A stretch of DNA of 64,000 nucleotides from Burkholderiaceae bacterium (GCA_018780645.1 JADMJJ010000036.1:1-64000); one strand, 5' to 3'; counted from the first letter of the stretch, positions 18,396-27,407 are shown. Program-made: numbers and translations. Notes: a model not told the origin generated them from the sequence alone.

Positions 18396-19619
18396 ATGAG
18401 TCATATTCCAGCTTCGGGTCTGCGCCCGACGGTGCTGTCGGCTTCGCTGTGCGCGTTGCTGTTGGCGGCCTGCGGCGGCGGCCCCGGCATCACTGATCCG
18501 GCCATTCCGCCGCCGGTGGTCGTCGTGCCGCCCGACCCCATCGTCCAGGTCAAGGGCCCCGGCGAATTCAAGACCGCCACCAGGCTGAACAGCATCACCG
18601 CCGCAGATATCTCGATCGCCCTGCGCGACGCCGGCGCCAAGGCGCCCGACGTCGTGCCCAAGTACGAGGTCACCAACTACCGCATCGAGTACCTGACCAT
18701 CGATGCGGCGGGCAAGGATGTGCTGGCCTCGGCCCTGGTCAGCGTGCCGGTCAAGCCCGCCAATGCGGTCAGCCCGGTGCTGGCCTATCAGCACGGCACG
18801 ACGATGCGCAATGCCGAGGTGCCCAGCAACCACGCGGTGGCGGCGGAGGCGGCGGTGGTGATGGCGTCGGCAGGCTACATCGTCGTGGCCGCCGACTACG
18901 TGGGCTATGGTGCGTCCAAGGGCGTGCCCCATCCCTATCTGCTGGCCGCGCCGTCAGCGGCGGTGGTGATGGATGTATTGACCGCCACCCGCTACTGGCG
19001 CCAGTCCCAGAAGATTCTCGACAACAAGCAGCTCTTCATGGGCGGCTATTCCGAGGGCGGTTACGTGACGATGGCCGCGCACCGCGTGCTGCAGGCCAGC
19101 ACCAGCCCGCTGCGCAGCCAGCTGGTCAGCGTGGTGACGGGCGCAGGCCCCTACAGCGTCGAGGTCACGATGGACCAGCTGCTGGACCGTGTGCGCACGG
19201 CCGTGCCCAAGCTCGCTCCGGTGCTCGATCGCCGCCTGTTCAAGCTGCTCAGCGACACCGTGCGCCGCGAGGTGCGTGATGCCTTGCTGAAGGAGTTGAT
19301 GAGCGACGATGCCGACGTCACCTTCACGCCCCACTTCATCGACAACTACCTGGCCGACGACAGCGCCGCGATGAATCTGCACAGCAATGTGCACAACTGG
19401 AAGCCAGCCGTGCCGACCAGGCTTTACCACGGTCGCGACGACCGCACCGTGCCCTACCAGACGGCGGTGGCCACGCTGCAGGCGATGCAGGCCCAGGGCG
19501 CCGGCGGCTTGGTCACCCTGACCGACTGCCCGGCCCAGCCGGCCGGCCATCTGGACTGCGTCAAGCCGTTCTGGAACTTCATGCTGGCGGAGTTCGCCAC
19601 CCTGGCCAAGGACCTCTGA
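18396..19619 (+). CDS. Secreted lipoprotein lipase/esterase, alpha/beta hydrolase
   Basis: A 407-residue exported hydrolase. Lipobox LLAAC then GGG marks a lipoprotein, followed by a Pro-rich linker. The catalytic triad is visible: nucleophile in GGYSEGGY (about residue 221), Asp in YHGRDDRTVPY, and His in PAGHLDC. The oxyanion region is YQHGTTMRN. The architecture matches secretory triacylglycerol lipases of the LIP type (PF03583-like). An AGGGGAGA lies six bases before ATG 18396. It stands alone between tgt and the convergent ligB gene (1 bp apart). Substrate unknown. Confidence 0.85.
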   Translation: MSHIPASGLRPTVLSASLCALLLAACGGGPGITDPAIPPPVVVVPPDPIVQVKGPGEFKTATRLNSITAADISIALRDAGAKAPDVVPKYEVTNYRIEYLTIDAAGKDVLASALVSVPVKPANAVSPVLAYQHGTTMRNAEVPSNHAVAAEAAVVMASAGYIVVAADYVGYGASKGVPHPYLLAAPSAAVVMDVLTATRYWRQSQKILDNKQLFMGGYSEGGYVTMAAHRVLQASTSPLRSQLVSVVTGAGPYSVEVTMDQLLDRVRTAVPKLAPVLDRRLFKLLSDTVRREVRDALLKELMSDDADVTFTPHFIDNYLADDSAAMNLHSNVHNWKPAVPTRLYHGRDDRTVPYQTAVATLQAMQAQGAGGLVTLTDCPAQPAGHLDCVKPFWNFMLAEFATLAKDL

Positions 19620-19620
19620 T

Positions 19621-20439
19621 TCAGGCCAGCGCCATGTGCCCGACCGTGACGCCGCAGGCGTACTCCGGAATTGGCTCGTAGCAGCGGATCTCGCCCAGCC
19701 CGCGGGCAGCGCCGGCCACGGCGATCAGCGTGCGTATCTCGAAGCCGCCCTGGCCGCCATCGCGATAGACCTCGGCATCGGTGTAGGCGGTCAGCGCAGC
19801 GGGCTCGTTGCAGGCCCAGCGCTGCAGGAAGTCCTGGTCCCAGGCGGTGTTGATCTTGCCGGTGTCCGGCGTGCAGGGCCAGTGCGAGATACCGCCGGTG
19901 CCGATGAGGGCAATGCGCTCAGGCTGTGCGTCGCAGGCGGTGCGCAGTGCCTGGCCCATCGCATAGGCTCGGGGCAGCGGCGTCATCGGCGGGCACTGGC
20001 AGTTGATATTGACCGGTATCACCGGCAGCTCGTAGCCGGGCGTCAGAAAGTGCAGCGGCACCATGATGCCGTGATCGAACTGCCATTCCTCGCAATAGGC
20101 CATGTCGATGTGCGGCAGCAGGCCATCGAGCAGGCGGCGCGACAGGTCCTTGGCGCCGGGTACCCGCCGGCGCGGTATGCGCAGCCAGTCGGGATCCTCG
20201 ATCGGGCCTTCGTAGTGCTCGGCCATGCCGATCGCAAAGGCCGGCATATTGTTCATGAAGAAGTTCGCGAAGTGCTCGGCGGCGATGACGATCAAGGCAT
20301 CGGGCCGGCTCGCCTCCAGCTCGGCGCGCAAGGTGGCCAATGCGTCGAAATAGCGGCCGCGCCGGGCCGGGTCGGCGCGTTCGGTGCGGGCGGTGATGCC
20401 CGGGCCATGGCTGCAGATGCCGGCAAAGACCAGGCTCAT
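19621..20439 (-). CDS. ligB: Class III extradiol ring-cleavage dioxygenase, LigB-type catalytic subunit
   Basis: Non-heme Fe(II) dioxygenase that opens catecholic rings such as protocatechuate or gallate at the meta position. The 272-residue protein has SH near residue 11 (first iron ligand), IAAEHFANFF (second His), the active-site helix FDHGIMVPLHFLTP, and GTGGISHWP with the general-base His. Its start overlaps the ligA stop by ATGA, so translation is coupled. The exact substrate cannot be told; no lactonase, hydratase or aldolase of the protocatechuate 4,5-pathway lies nearby. Confidence 0.85.
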   Translation of the reverse strand: MSLVFAGICSHGPGITARTERADPARRGRYFDALATLRAELEASRPDALIVIAAEHFANFFMNNMPAFAIGMAEHYEGPIEDPDWLRIPRRRVPGAKDLSRRLLDGLLPHIDMAYCEEWQFDHGIMVPLHFLTPGYELPVIPVNINCQCPPMTPLPRAYAMGQALRTACDAQPERIALIGTGGISHWPCTPDTGKINTAWDQDFLQRWACNEPAALTAYTDAEVYRDGGQGGFEIRTLIAVAGAARGLGEIRCYEPIPEYACGVTVGHMALA

Positions 20440-20750
20440 GAAGGTTCTCCGTCGGTGGTCATGGCATACAGGCCGGCGCGCACCGGCCCGTGGTCGCGCA
20501 CGCCCTGGCGCATCGCCTGCAGATAGTCGTCCCAGGCCAGGCCCCACAGCGCGGCATAGTGCATCAGCAGCTGGCCGTTGACGCCCAGCACATAGAGCAG
20601 GCCAATGTCGGATGTGGCCAGTGCCCCATGCTCCTCGGCGCTGAGTTCGTAGTCGGCAAGCACCGCCGCCGGGCCTTCCGTCAGCCTCTGAGCCAGCGCC
20701 GGGTCGCGATTGACCTGGTAGATCAGCTTCTGCACCGCGTACAAGCTCAT
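20436..20750 (-). CDS. ligA: LigA-type small subunit of extradiol dioxygenase
   Basis: The 104-residue alpha subunit that caps the LigB active site. The family pattern is clear: YAVQKLIYQVNRDPALAQR, FxxDxxAVLADYELSAEEHGAL-like region, then GVNGQLLMHYAALWGLAWDD. It overlaps the upstream GST stop and the downstream ligB start by ATGA each, so all three genes form a tight translationally coupled operon. ATG at 20750 is the start; a GTG three codons earlier lies inside the GST frame. Confidence 0.85.
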   Translation of the reverse strand: MSLYAVQKLIYQVNRDPALAQRLTEGPAAVLADYELSAEEHGALATSDIGLLYVLGVNGQLLMHYAALWGLAWDDYLQAMRQGVRDHGPVRAGLYAMTTDGEPS

Positions 20751-21430
20751 CGCTTCCACTCCAGCATAGGCGCCAGCGCATAGACACGTTGTGCATGCTC
20801 GGTGGCCACTACCCGTTGCACCGCCGGCCGTTGCCAGACGCGCTGGGCCAGGGCCTGGTAGTTCGGCCGTGCCGGCAGCGCTGCGCCTATGCGTTCATCG
20901 TAGGTCCAGAGAAAGAACACGAACAGATAGGCGTCGCAGACGCTGAAGCGCTCGCCCACCGCATAGCTCTTGCCCGCCAGCCGCTGCTCGATCGTCAGCA
21001 GCGCCTGGCTCAGGCGCTGCAGGCCCTGCTTGCGCACGGCATCCTGGCCAGCCATGCAGGGGCCGGCATAGTGCTCGGGGCGAAAGATGGCGCGAAAGCT
21101 CGGGTGCAGGCTGCTGGAGACGAAGTTCATCCACTCGTGCGAGCGGGCCCGCTGCAGCGTGCCGGGTCTGGCCAGCAGCCCCTGCTCGGGTGCTCGGTCG
21201 GCCACCCAGGTCAGGATGGCCTGCGACTCGGTCAAGAGCTGGTCGCCCAGGCCCAGCGCCGGCACCGTGCCCAGCGGGTTGAGCGCCAGGAAGCGCGAGC
21301 TGCGATGCACCTGGGCGCGTATGTCCACGCATTCGGCCGTGTAGGCCAGGCCGGATTCCTCCAGCGCGATATGCGAGGCCAGCGAGCAGGCCTTGGGGCT
21401 GTAGTAAAGGCGGAGGGTTTCGGCGCTCAT
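20747..21430 (-). CDS. Glutathione S-transferase family protein
   Basis: A 227-residue GST. The N-terminal thioredoxin fold begins LRLYYSPKACSLASHIALEE with the catalytic Ser/Tyr region of beta-class-like GSTs, then NPLGTVPALGLGDQLLTESQ with the cis-Pro and the glutathione-binding ESQAIL. The C-terminal helical domain contains GERFSVCDAYLFVFFLW, the N-capping box. First gene of the GST-ligA-ligB operon, so it may act on the ring-cleavage substrate or product, for example by dehalogenation, isomerisation or ether cleavage. That role is inference from context. Confidence 0.9.
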   Translation of the reverse strand: MSAETLRLYYSPKACSLASHIALEESGLAYTAECVDIRAQVHRSSRFLALNPLGTVPALGLGDQLLTESQAILTWVADRAPEQGLLARPGTLQRARSHEWMNFVSSSLHPSFRAIFRPEHYAGPCMAGQDAVRKQGLQRLSQALLTIEQRLAGKSYAVGERFSVCDAYLFVFFLWTYDERIGAALPARPNYQALAQRVWQRPAVQRVVATEHAQRVYALAPMLEWKR

Positions 21431-21495
21431 GACGACGCAGCTTAGACGCCGCGCCTGGGGCAAAGCTCAAGCCGGGCTTGAGCTTTGCTGCAGGC

Positions 21496-22176
21496 TCACC
21501 AGAACTGCCACTGCCCCGTCTGCACGACCCAGATGCCCAGCGCGCCGTTGGTGACCGCATGGGCAATCACCGCCGTCCACAGCTTGCCGGTGCGGCGGTA
21601 CAGCCAGGCATAGGCCAGCCCGGCGACGATGGCGCCCAGCCATAGCGTGTGGGCGAGCATGAACAGAAAGGTCGAGATGGCGATGGCCTTGAGGCCGACG
21701 CGACGCGGATCGACAGTCTCGAACTGCGGTGCCTGCACCCAGCGCATCAGGAAGCTGCGCCAGAACAGCTCTTCCATTACCGGCACCAGCAGTGCCGCAC
21801 CGACCCAGCGCACGACGATCAGCGGCCACTGCAGTGTGCCGTTGGCATCGACAGGGTGGAAGGTTGCCGTGGCCTCGCCCAGCATCATCCAGGGGGCGTC
21901 GAGGTGTATCCACAGCACGAAGACCAGCAAGCCGGTCGCGACAGACAGCAGCAACTCCATCGCCGTGGGCAGGTTCTGCCGCGCCAGCTCGCCGTAGCCG
22001 CGCCAGTACCAGGCCAGCAGGCCGCCGACCACGGCCACGCTCAGGCCGTAGACCCAGCGGGGGTCAAGACTTGCCAGACCGGCGTCACCCAGCGCCCCGC
22101 GCAGACCCAGCAACAGCATGAAGGCCAGAAACGGCACGATGCGCGCAAGGGCGGCAGGGCTGAAGTTGAGGTTCAT
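21496..22176 (-). CDS. CAAX prenyl protease-related membrane protein of the PEP-CTERM system
   Basis: An integral membrane protein of 226 residues with about seven hydrophobic segments. CPBP-type motifs: EELFWRSFLMRW (catalytic Glu pair and Arg), FLFMLAHTLWLG (His) and AVIAHAVTNGALG (His). The N-terminal PFLAFMLLLGLRG and the W-rich final residues fit the 'CAAX prenyl protease-related' family that occurs in genomes with exosortase and PEP-CTERM proteins. Two PEP-CTERM substrates are encoded at 4.1 and 6.9 kb. Its precise role in sorting is not known. Confidence 0.85.
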   Translation of the reverse strand: MNLNFSPAALARIVPFLAFMLLLGLRGALGDAGLASLDPRWVYGLSVAVVGGLLAWYWRGYGELARQNLPTAMELLLSVATGLLVFVLWIHLDAPWMMLGEATATFHPVDANGTLQWPLIVVRWVGAALLVPVMEELFWRSFLMRWVQAPQFETVDPRRVGLKAIAISTFLFMLAHTLWLGAIVAGLAYAWLYRRTGKLWTAVIAHAVTNGALGIWVVQTGQWQFW

Positions 22177-22234
22177 GCGGGGCGGGAGAGTCCGTTTGTC
22201 GCCCTAGGCTAGCGCAGAAATGCTGCGGTTCTAT

Positions 22235-22279
22235 GAGTGCCTGCACGGGGTTGCCGGGCAGCCGTGCGATCTGCCACTC
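22235..22279. other. Interrupted hairpin beyond rlmJ 3' end
   Basis: GCACGG (22243-22248) pairs with CCGTGC (22262-22267), extended by GAGTG (22235-22239) with CACTC (22275-22279). It lies 13 bp downstream of the rlmJ stop on the minus strand and upstream of the CAAX-protease-related gene. There is no U-run, so termination is uncertain. Confidence 0.35.
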
Positions 22280-22291
22280 ATTTACCCGGTG

Positions 22292-23146
22292 TCACACGGT
22301 GCGCTGTTCCAGCACATAGTTCGCGCCGTCGAACTGGCCGAGCTTGTCCACCAGATAGGGCAGCTCGGCGGCCAGCATGTCGTGCAGCACAAAGGGTGGG
22401 TTGGCAATGAACAGGCCCGAGCCCAGCATGCCGAAGCCGCGTTCGTCGGGCTGGGCCACGGTCAGGCGCACATGGAGCCAGCCCTTCTTGGCCATGGTGT
22501 CGCCAGTCGCCTTGAGTCGCTGGGGCAGCTGGGCGGCCTCCAGCAGCTGGATCTGCGGGTACCAGACGATCAGCACCGTCTCGGCGAACTTCTGCAGGCC
22601 CTCGCGCACGGCGGTCAGCACCTTGGCGTAGTCGCTCTTGATCTCGTAGGACGGGTCCATCAGCACGACGGCGCGGCGCGACGGTGGCGGCAGCTCGCCC
22701 TTCAGCGCGGCGAAGCCGTCCTTGTCGCTGACCTGGGTGTTGGGCCGGTCCTTCATATAGGACTCGACGATGCGGAAATCGGTCGAGTGCAGTTCGAACA
22801 GGCGCATGCGGTCGTCGGGCCGCAGCAGGCCCTTGGCGATGGCTGGCGAGCCCGGGTACTGGCGCAGCTGGCCGTCCTCATTGAAATCCTTGACCTGCTG
22901 CACATAGGCGGCCAGGCCGGGCGGCAGGTCCTTGCGGTCGAAAAGTTTGCCCACACCCATCGCGTACTCGCCCTTCTTCTGGGCGTAGCGGCCTTCCAGC
23001 GAATAGCCGCCGGCGCCCGCATGGGTGTCGATCAGGGTATAGGGTTTATCTTTTTCCCCCATATAGCGCAGCACCTGGCCGAGTACGAGGTGTTTGAGGA
23101 CGTCGGCGTGGTTGCCGGCGTGAAAGGCGTGTCGGTAAGCAAGCAT
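22292..23146 (-). CDS. rlmJ: 23S rRNA (adenine(2030)-N6)-methyltransferase RlmJ
   Basis: RlmJ methylates A2030 of 23S rRNA using SAM. The 284-residue protein begins with the diagnostic MLAYRHAFHAGNHADVLKH and continues with the SAM-binding YTLIDTHAGAGGYSL. The catalytic motif IV is MDPSYEIKSDY, where E. coli has DPPY. C-terminal GSGLFIANPPF and LDKLGQ-like segments are typical. It stands between an unlinked CAAX-protease-related gene and a divergent Old Yellow Enzyme gene. Confidence 0.95.
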   Translation of the reverse strand: MLAYRHAFHAGNHADVLKHLVLGQVLRYMGEKDKPYTLIDTHAGAGGYSLEGRYAQKKGEYAMGVGKLFDRKDLPPGLAAYVQQVKDFNEDGQLRQYPGSPAIAKGLLRPDDRMRLFELHSTDFRIVESYMKDRPNTQVSDKDGFAALKGELPPPSRRAVVLMDPSYEIKSDYAKVLTAVREGLQKFAETVLIVWYPQIQLLEAAQLPQRLKATGDTMAKKGWLHVRLTVAQPDERGFGMLGSGLFIANPPFVLHDMLAAELPYLVDKLGQFDGANYVLEQRTV

Positions 23147-23256
23147 GGGGGCAATGTAGCCGTTGTTTGACCTAGCACGAACTCCTGCGGGGCGCTGACG
23201 CGAGGTTTTATCAAAACTGCGTACCCTAGGAAGTATCCATTTTCGAAAGCAGTCCC

Positions 23257-24342
23257 ATGACCTCCCTGTTCGACCCGATCCGCCTTGGCGATGTAGAACT
23301 GTCCAACCGCGTCGTGATGGCGCCGCTGACGCGCAACCGCGCCACCCACCAGCTGCCCAACGAGCTCCATGTCGAGTATTACCGCCAGCGCGCCGGTGCC
23401 GGCCTGATCATCAGCGAAGGCACGCAGATCTGCCCCGAGGGCCAGGGGTATCTGGACACCCCCGGCATCCACACGCCCGAGCAGGTGGCGGCCTGGCGCA
23501 AGGTGACGGACGCGGTGCACGCCGAGGGCGGCCGTATCGCCGTCCAGCTGTGGCATGTGGGCCGCATCTCGCTGAAGGCCTTTCAGCCGGGCGGTCAGGC
23601 GCCGGTATCTTCGACAGCGAAGCCGGCGACGACCAAGACCTATGCCACGGAGGGCTTCGTCAATGTCGATGCCCCGCGCGCGCTGCGCACCGACGAGATT
23701 CCGGGCCTGATCCAGGCCTATGTCCATGCCGCCCGCTGCGCGATGGAGGCCGGCTTCGACGCCGTCGAGGTCCATGGCGCCAATGGCTACCTGCTGGACC
23801 AGTTCCTGCGTGACAGCGTCAATGACCGCACCGATGCCTATGGCGGCTCCATCGAGAACCGCGCCCGTTTGCTGATCGAGGTGATGACGGCCATCGCTGG
23901 CGCCATCGGCCCCGGCCGCACCGGTCTGCGCCTGAGCCCGGTCACGCCCAGCAACGACATCGGCCAGGACAGCAATCCCCAGGCCCTGTTCAACTACGTG
24001 GCCGAGCAGCTGGCGCCGCTGAAGCTGGCCTTTTTGCATGTCGTCGAGGGCGCCACCGGTGGCCCGCGCGATGTCGCCCCGTTCGACTTCGAGGCGATGC
24101 GCCATAGGTTCGGCGGCTCCTGGATGGTCAACAACGGCTACAGCCGCGAGATGGCGATGGATGTCATTGCCAAGGGCCTGGCGGACACGGTGGCCTTCGG
24201 TCGTGCCTTCATCGGCAACCCCGATCTGGTGCAGCGTCTGCGCCAGAACAGCGAGTTACAGGAATCGAACCGCGCCACCTACTATGGCGGCGGCGCCGAG
24301 GGCTATGTCGACTATCCGACGCTGGCTCAGTCCAACGCTTAG
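23257..24342 (+). CDS. Old Yellow Enzyme-family alkene/N-ethylmaleimide reductase
   Basis: FMN-dependent NADPH oxidoreductase of 361 residues that reduces activated C=C bonds, nitro compounds or maleimides. Motifs: the N-terminal LFDPIRLGDVELSNRVVMAP and LTRNRA, QLWHVGRIS, FDAVEVHGANGYLLDQFLRD (substrate-binding His-x2-Asn), YGGSIENRARLLIEV and FGRAFIGNPDLV (FMN phosphate site). It resembles NemA. It starts 110 bp from divergent rlmJ and its stop codon overlaps that of the convergent MOSC gene by 4 bp. Confidence 0.93.
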   Translation: MTSLFDPIRLGDVELSNRVVMAPLTRNRATHQLPNELHVEYYRQRAGAGLIISEGTQICPEGQGYLDTPGIHTPEQVAAWRKVTDAVHAEGGRIAVQLWHVGRISLKAFQPGGQAPVSSTAKPATTKTYATEGFVNVDAPRALRTDEIPGLIQAYVHAARCAMEAGFDAVEVHGANGYLLDQFLRDSVNDRTDAYGGSIENRARLLIEVMTAIAGAIGPGRTGLRLSPVTPSNDIGQDSNPQALFNYVAEQLAPLKLAFLHVVEGATGGPRDVAPFDFEAMRHRFGGSWMVNNGYSREMAMDVIAKGLADTVAFGRAFIGNPDLVQRLRQNSELQESNRATYYGGGAEGYVDYPTLAQSNA

Positions 24343-24914
24343 AGCTTGCGGCCCGCCGAGCGGCTGCGGAACAGCTCGCTGATGCCGACCTCGCGTGGGC
24401 CTGGTATCAGCTCGAAGGCCTCACCGGGCCGCAGCACGCCCGGTGAGCGCACGCTCAGGTAGAAGCCGCACGAGCCGCTCTGCGTCATCATCTTGACAGC
24501 CTGGTTGAAGCCCATCACCGCGTTGAACTTGAAGCAGGGAAAGCGCGGTTCGCTGACGGCCAGCTCGCAGCCGGGGAAGCGCAGCACGTCGCCGATCCAG
24601 ACCTGGTTCTCCAGCAACCCGCTCAGCGAGAGGTTCTCGCCCATGCTGCCCGGCGGCAGCGGCGCGTCGGGCTCGGCCGCCTTGGCCTGGGCCCGCACCG
24701 TTTGCCAAAAGGGGTAGTGCTCCATCGGATAGGCATAGACCGCCTTGGCCAGCCCGCCATGGACGCTGAGATCGGCCTGCTCGTCGCCGGCCAGGCCAAG
24801 GGATCCCACGTTCACCGGGCCCTCGACCGTGCGCTTGCGTATGCCCGACATGACGGTCTGGCCTCCAGCCTGCAGCGTTTCGGCGCGGCCCACATTGATC
24901 TGTAGAAGTTTCAT
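24339..24914 (-). CDS. MOSC-domain protein (YiiM-like)
   Basis: A 191-residue molybdenum-cofactor sulfurase C-terminal domain protein. Recognised by TVEGPVNVGSLGLAGDEQAD, HGGLAKAVYAYPMEHYP, GSMGENLSLSGLLE and PRFPCFKF with the conserved Cys, plus GSCGFYLSVRSPG. YiiM-type proteins bind Moco and take part in reduction of N-hydroxylated bases or detoxification. It converges on the Old Yellow Enzyme gene and is divergent from pckG across a 322-bp gap. Confidence 0.88.
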   Translation of the reverse strand: MKLLQINVGRAETLQAGGQTVMSGIRKRTVEGPVNVGSLGLAGDEQADLSVHGGLAKAVYAYPMEHYPFWQTVRAQAKAAEPDAPLPPGSMGENLSLSGLLENQVWIGDVLRFPGCELAVSEPRFPCFKFNAVMGFNQAVKMMTQSGSCGFYLSVRSPGVLRPGEAFELIPGPREVGISELFRSRSAGRKL

Positions 24915-25236
24915 TGGGTGACGAAAGTCAAGGATTCGTGACGGATCTTACGGGTGCGTCAGCCCCCAATCGTCGCTTGCATCACCTTATTCCGCAATTG
25001 CATGACCCCCGGGGATGCGGTAGTTACGGCGTGGTTACATTGGGGTGACAATCGCTTCCCCGCCGGCCGTTTGGATCAAAACGCCCGGATGGCCGGCCCA
25101 CAAAGCCGGTCAGGCGCCGGACCTGCGCGACCCGCAGCGAAGGCGGAATTGGGCCAGCCCCGCGAGAGGCGCTTTGCCATGCGCCTCGCAACGAGGCTCG
25201 CCCAATTCTGCTTTTTGACATTGATTGGGACTCACC
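24915..25236. other. 322-bp divergent intergenic region before pckG
   Basis: No gene is apparent. It contains the promoters of the MOSC gene and of pckG. The left part (24940-25060) is less GC-rich and includes TTGCATCACC and GCAATTGC-type palindromic bits. GCCGGCC near 25062 pairs with GGCCGGC near 25094. The right part is occupied by the long terminator-like stem at 25143-25216. Confidence 0.5.
25143..25216 (+). promoter_or_regulatory. Long stem-loop with U-run in pckG leader (attenuator-like)
   Basis: GCGGAATTGGGC (25143-25154) pairs with GCCCAATTCTGC (25200-25211) with one wobble, and inner GCGAGAGGCG (25162-25171) pairs with CGCCTCGC (25182-25189). CTTTTTG follows directly. The pckG ATG is 20 bp further on. 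This is the form of an intrinsic terminator in the 5' leader, so either an attenuator of pckG or the 3' end of a short upstream transcript. Confidence 0.6.
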
Positions 25237-27102
25237 ATGAACCGACCCGCCATGGAAGGGCTGCGCTTGAACGTGCCCGCCTACGTGAAACACGCCCGTC
25301 TGATTGCCTGGGTTGCGGAAGTAGCCGCACTCACGCAAGCCAGCGATGTCTATTGGTGTGACGGCAGCCAGGCCGAGTACGACCGGCTATGCGCCCAGCT
25401 GGTTGAGGCCGGCACCTTCAAGAGGCTGAACCCCGAGCTGCGTGCCAACAGCTATCTGGCCTGCAGCGACCCCAGCGACGTGGCGCGGGTCGAAGACCGC
25501 ACCTATATCTGTTCCGAGCGCAAGGAAGACGCCGGCCCGACCAATAACTGGATGGCCCCGGCCGAAATGCGCCAGCTGCTGCAGTCCGGGGACCAGGCAC
25601 TCTTCAAGGGCGCGATGCGTGGCCGCACTCTTTACGTCGTGCCCTTCAGCATGGGCCCGCTGGGTTCGCCGATCGCGCACATCGGCGTCGAGCTGAGCGA
25701 CAGCCCCTATGTGGCCGTGAACATGCGCATCATGACCCGCATGGGCCGGGGCGCGCTGGACGTGCTGGGCGAGAACGGCCAGTTCGTGCCCTGCGTGCAC
25801 ACCGTCGGTGCTCCGCTGGCCGAGGGCCAGCAAGACGTGGCCTGGCCCTGCAACAGCACCAAGTACATCGTTCACTACCCCGAGACCCACGAGATCTGGT
25901 CCTACGGCTCCGGTTACGGTGGCAACGCGTTGCTGGGCAAGAAGTGCTTTGCGCTGCGCATCGCCTCGACGATGGGTCGCGACCAGGGCTGGCTGGCCGA
26001 GCATATGCTGATACTGGGCGTGACCTCGCCCGAAGGCAAGAAGCGGCATCTCGCCGCCGCCTTCCCCAGCGCCTGCGGCAAGACGAATTTCGCGATGCTG
26101 ATCCCGCCGGCCGGCCTGAACGGCTGGAAGGTCACGACCATCGGCGACGACATCGCCTGGATCAAGCCGGGCCCCGACGGCCGCCTTTACGCGATCAACC
26201 CCGAGGCCGGCTATTTCGGCGTCGCTCCGGGCACCAACACGCTGACCAACTTCAACTGCATGGCCAGCCTGACCCATGACGTGATCTTCACCAATGTCGC
26301 GCTGACCGATGACGGCGATGTGTGGTGGGAAGGCATGAGCGACACGCCGCCGGCCCATCTGATCGACTGGCAGGGCAAGGACTGGACACCGGCGATTGCC
26401 AAGGAAACCGGTGCCAAGGCTGCGCACCCGAACGCCCGCTTCACCGTCGCCGCGCTGAACAACCCGGTGCTCGACGCCGAGTGGGACAACCCCGCCGGCG
26501 TGGCCATCGATGCCTTCATCTTCGGCGGCCGCCGTTCGACCACGGTGCCCCTGGTCAGCGAGGCCCGCACCTGGATGGAGGGCGTCTACATGGCCGCAAC
26601 CATGGGCTCGGAAACCACCGCTGCCGCCGCAGGCCAGCAGGGCGTGGTGCGCCGCGACCCGTTCGCCATGCTGCCCTTCTGCGGCTACAACATGAGCGAC
26701 TACTTCCAGCACTGGCTGGACATGGAGCACAAGCTGGAGTCCCTGGGCGGCCAGCTGCCCAAGATCTTCTGCGTCAACTGGTTCCGCAAGGGCCCGGACG
26801 GCAAGTTCGTCTGGCCCGGCTATGGCGAGAACATGCGCGTGCTGAAGTGGATGCTGGAGCGCGTCGAGGGCACCGGCAAGGCCGAGGAACATCTGTTCGG
26901 CCTCAGCCCCGGCTACGGCGATCTGCAATGGGACGGCCTGGACTTCAGCCCCGCCCAGTTCGAGCAGGTCACCAACATCGACAAGGCCGCCTGGAAGGCC
27001 GAGTTGGAACTGCACACGGCTCTGTTCGAGCAACTGAGCTACCACCTGCCGGCCGAGCTGCAAGCCACCAAGGCGCAGATCGAGGCCCGTCTGGCCGACT
27101 GA
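25237..27102 (+). CDS. pckG: Phosphoenolpyruvate carboxykinase (GTP)
   Basis: Gluconeogenic enzyme: oxaloacetate + GTP to PEP + GDP + CO2. The 621-residue length and motifs fit the GTP class: [20 protein letters not shown], the P-loop [13 protein letters not shown] with the hyper-reactive Cys, TIGDDIAWI with metal-binding Asp, GVAPGTN and [12 protein letters not shown]. The start at 25237 (MNRPAMEGL) is preferred to 25225. A terminator-like stem precedes the gene and a strong terminator follows at 27124. Expression would be expected to fall when glycolytic substrate is available. Confidence 0.97.
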   Translation: MNRPAMEGLRLNVPAYVKHARLIAWVAEVAALTQASDVYWCDGSQAEYDRLCAQLVEAGTFKRLNPELRANSYLACSDPSDVARVEDRTYICSERKEDAGPTNNWMAPAEMRQLLQSGDQALFKGAMRGRTLYVVPFSMGPLGSPIAHIGVELSDSPYVAVNMRIMTRMGRGALDVLGENGQFVPCVHTVGAPLAEGQQDVAWPCNSTKYIVHYPETHEIWSYGSGYGGNALLGKKCFALRIASTMGRDQGWLAEHMLILGVTSPEGKKRHLAAAFPSACGKTNFAMLIPPAGLNGWKVTTIGDDIAWIKPGPDGRLYAINPEAGYFGVAPGTNTLTNFNCMASLTHDVIFTNVALTDDGDVWWEGMSDTPPAHLIDWQGKDWTPAIAKETGAKAAHPNARFTVAALNNPVLDAEWDNPAGVAIDAFIFGGRRSTTVPLVSEARTWMEGVYMAATMGSETTAAAAGQQGVVRRDPFAMLPFCGYNMSDYFQHWLDMEHKLESLGGQLPKIFCVNWFRKGPDGKFVWPGYGENMRVLKWMLERVEGTGKAEEHLFGLSPGYGDLQWDGLDFSPAQFEQVTNIDKAAWKAELELHTALFEQLSYHLPAELQATKAQIEARLAD

Positions 27103-27123
27103 TCACCTGCCAACAGACGCAAA

Positions 27124-27150
27124 AAAGCCCGCTGCAAGGCGGGCTTTCTC
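27124..27150. terminator. Intrinsic terminator after pckG
   Basis: AAAGCCCGC (27124-27132) and GCGGGCTTT (27139-27147) form a perfect 9-bp stem around TGCAAG. A run of A precedes and TTTCTC follows, so it can act in both directions, ending pckG on the plus strand and the small gene at 27168 on the minus strand. Confidence 0.88.
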
Positions 27151-27167
27151 ATTGGCGAACCGGAACT

Positions 27168-27407
27168 TCAGTTGCGGCGTGCGTTGGCGGCGCGCAGTTC
27201 GGCGGCGAACGACGGCATGCTCATTTCGTACTGGTCGGCCAGGTTCAGCAATTCGCGTTCGGCGGCGCGGTCAGCGGCGGCGGCGCGGTAGGCCTTGACG
27301 CTGGCCAGCAGGCTCAGCCAGGCGCGGGCGCCGATCGAGGACAAAGAACCGCTGTGACGGACAGCGTGGCGGGTGGGCAGACCGAAGGTTTGGGATGCGA
27401 TGCTCAT
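27168..27407 (-). CDS. Small conserved protein (79 aa), DUF1127-like helix
   Basis: The 79-residue product (MSIASQTFGLPTRHAVRHSG...) has one predicted amphipathic helix at residues 30-60 (LSLLASVKAYRAAAADRAAE, then RELLNLADQYE). The RELLNLADQYE pattern vaguely resembles the DUF1127 motif but I would not assign it. AAGGAAACGCC precedes the ATG at the right distance, and codon use is like that of neighbours. It is divergent from a LysR gene at 27538, a layout in which the LysR often controls the facing gene. Confidence 0.65.
   Translation of the reverse strand: MSIASQTFGLPTRHAVRHSGSLSSIGARAWLSLLASVKAYRAAAADRAAERELLNLADQYEMSMPSFAAELRAANARRN

Noticed and set aside
24256-24275. tRNA-like GGAATCGAACC motif
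   Set aside because: It lies inside the Old Yellow Enzyme coding region and no cloverleaf can be formed; no tRNA found in the window.
25215-25220. TTGACA as a -35 box for pckG
   Set aside because: A -10 box at normal spacing would overlap the ATG at 25237; TTGACA is more likely the end of the leader stem's U-run.
25387-27063. 558-codon frame antisense to pckG
   Set aside because: His/Gly/Ala-rich shadow; pckG is unmistakable on the other strand.
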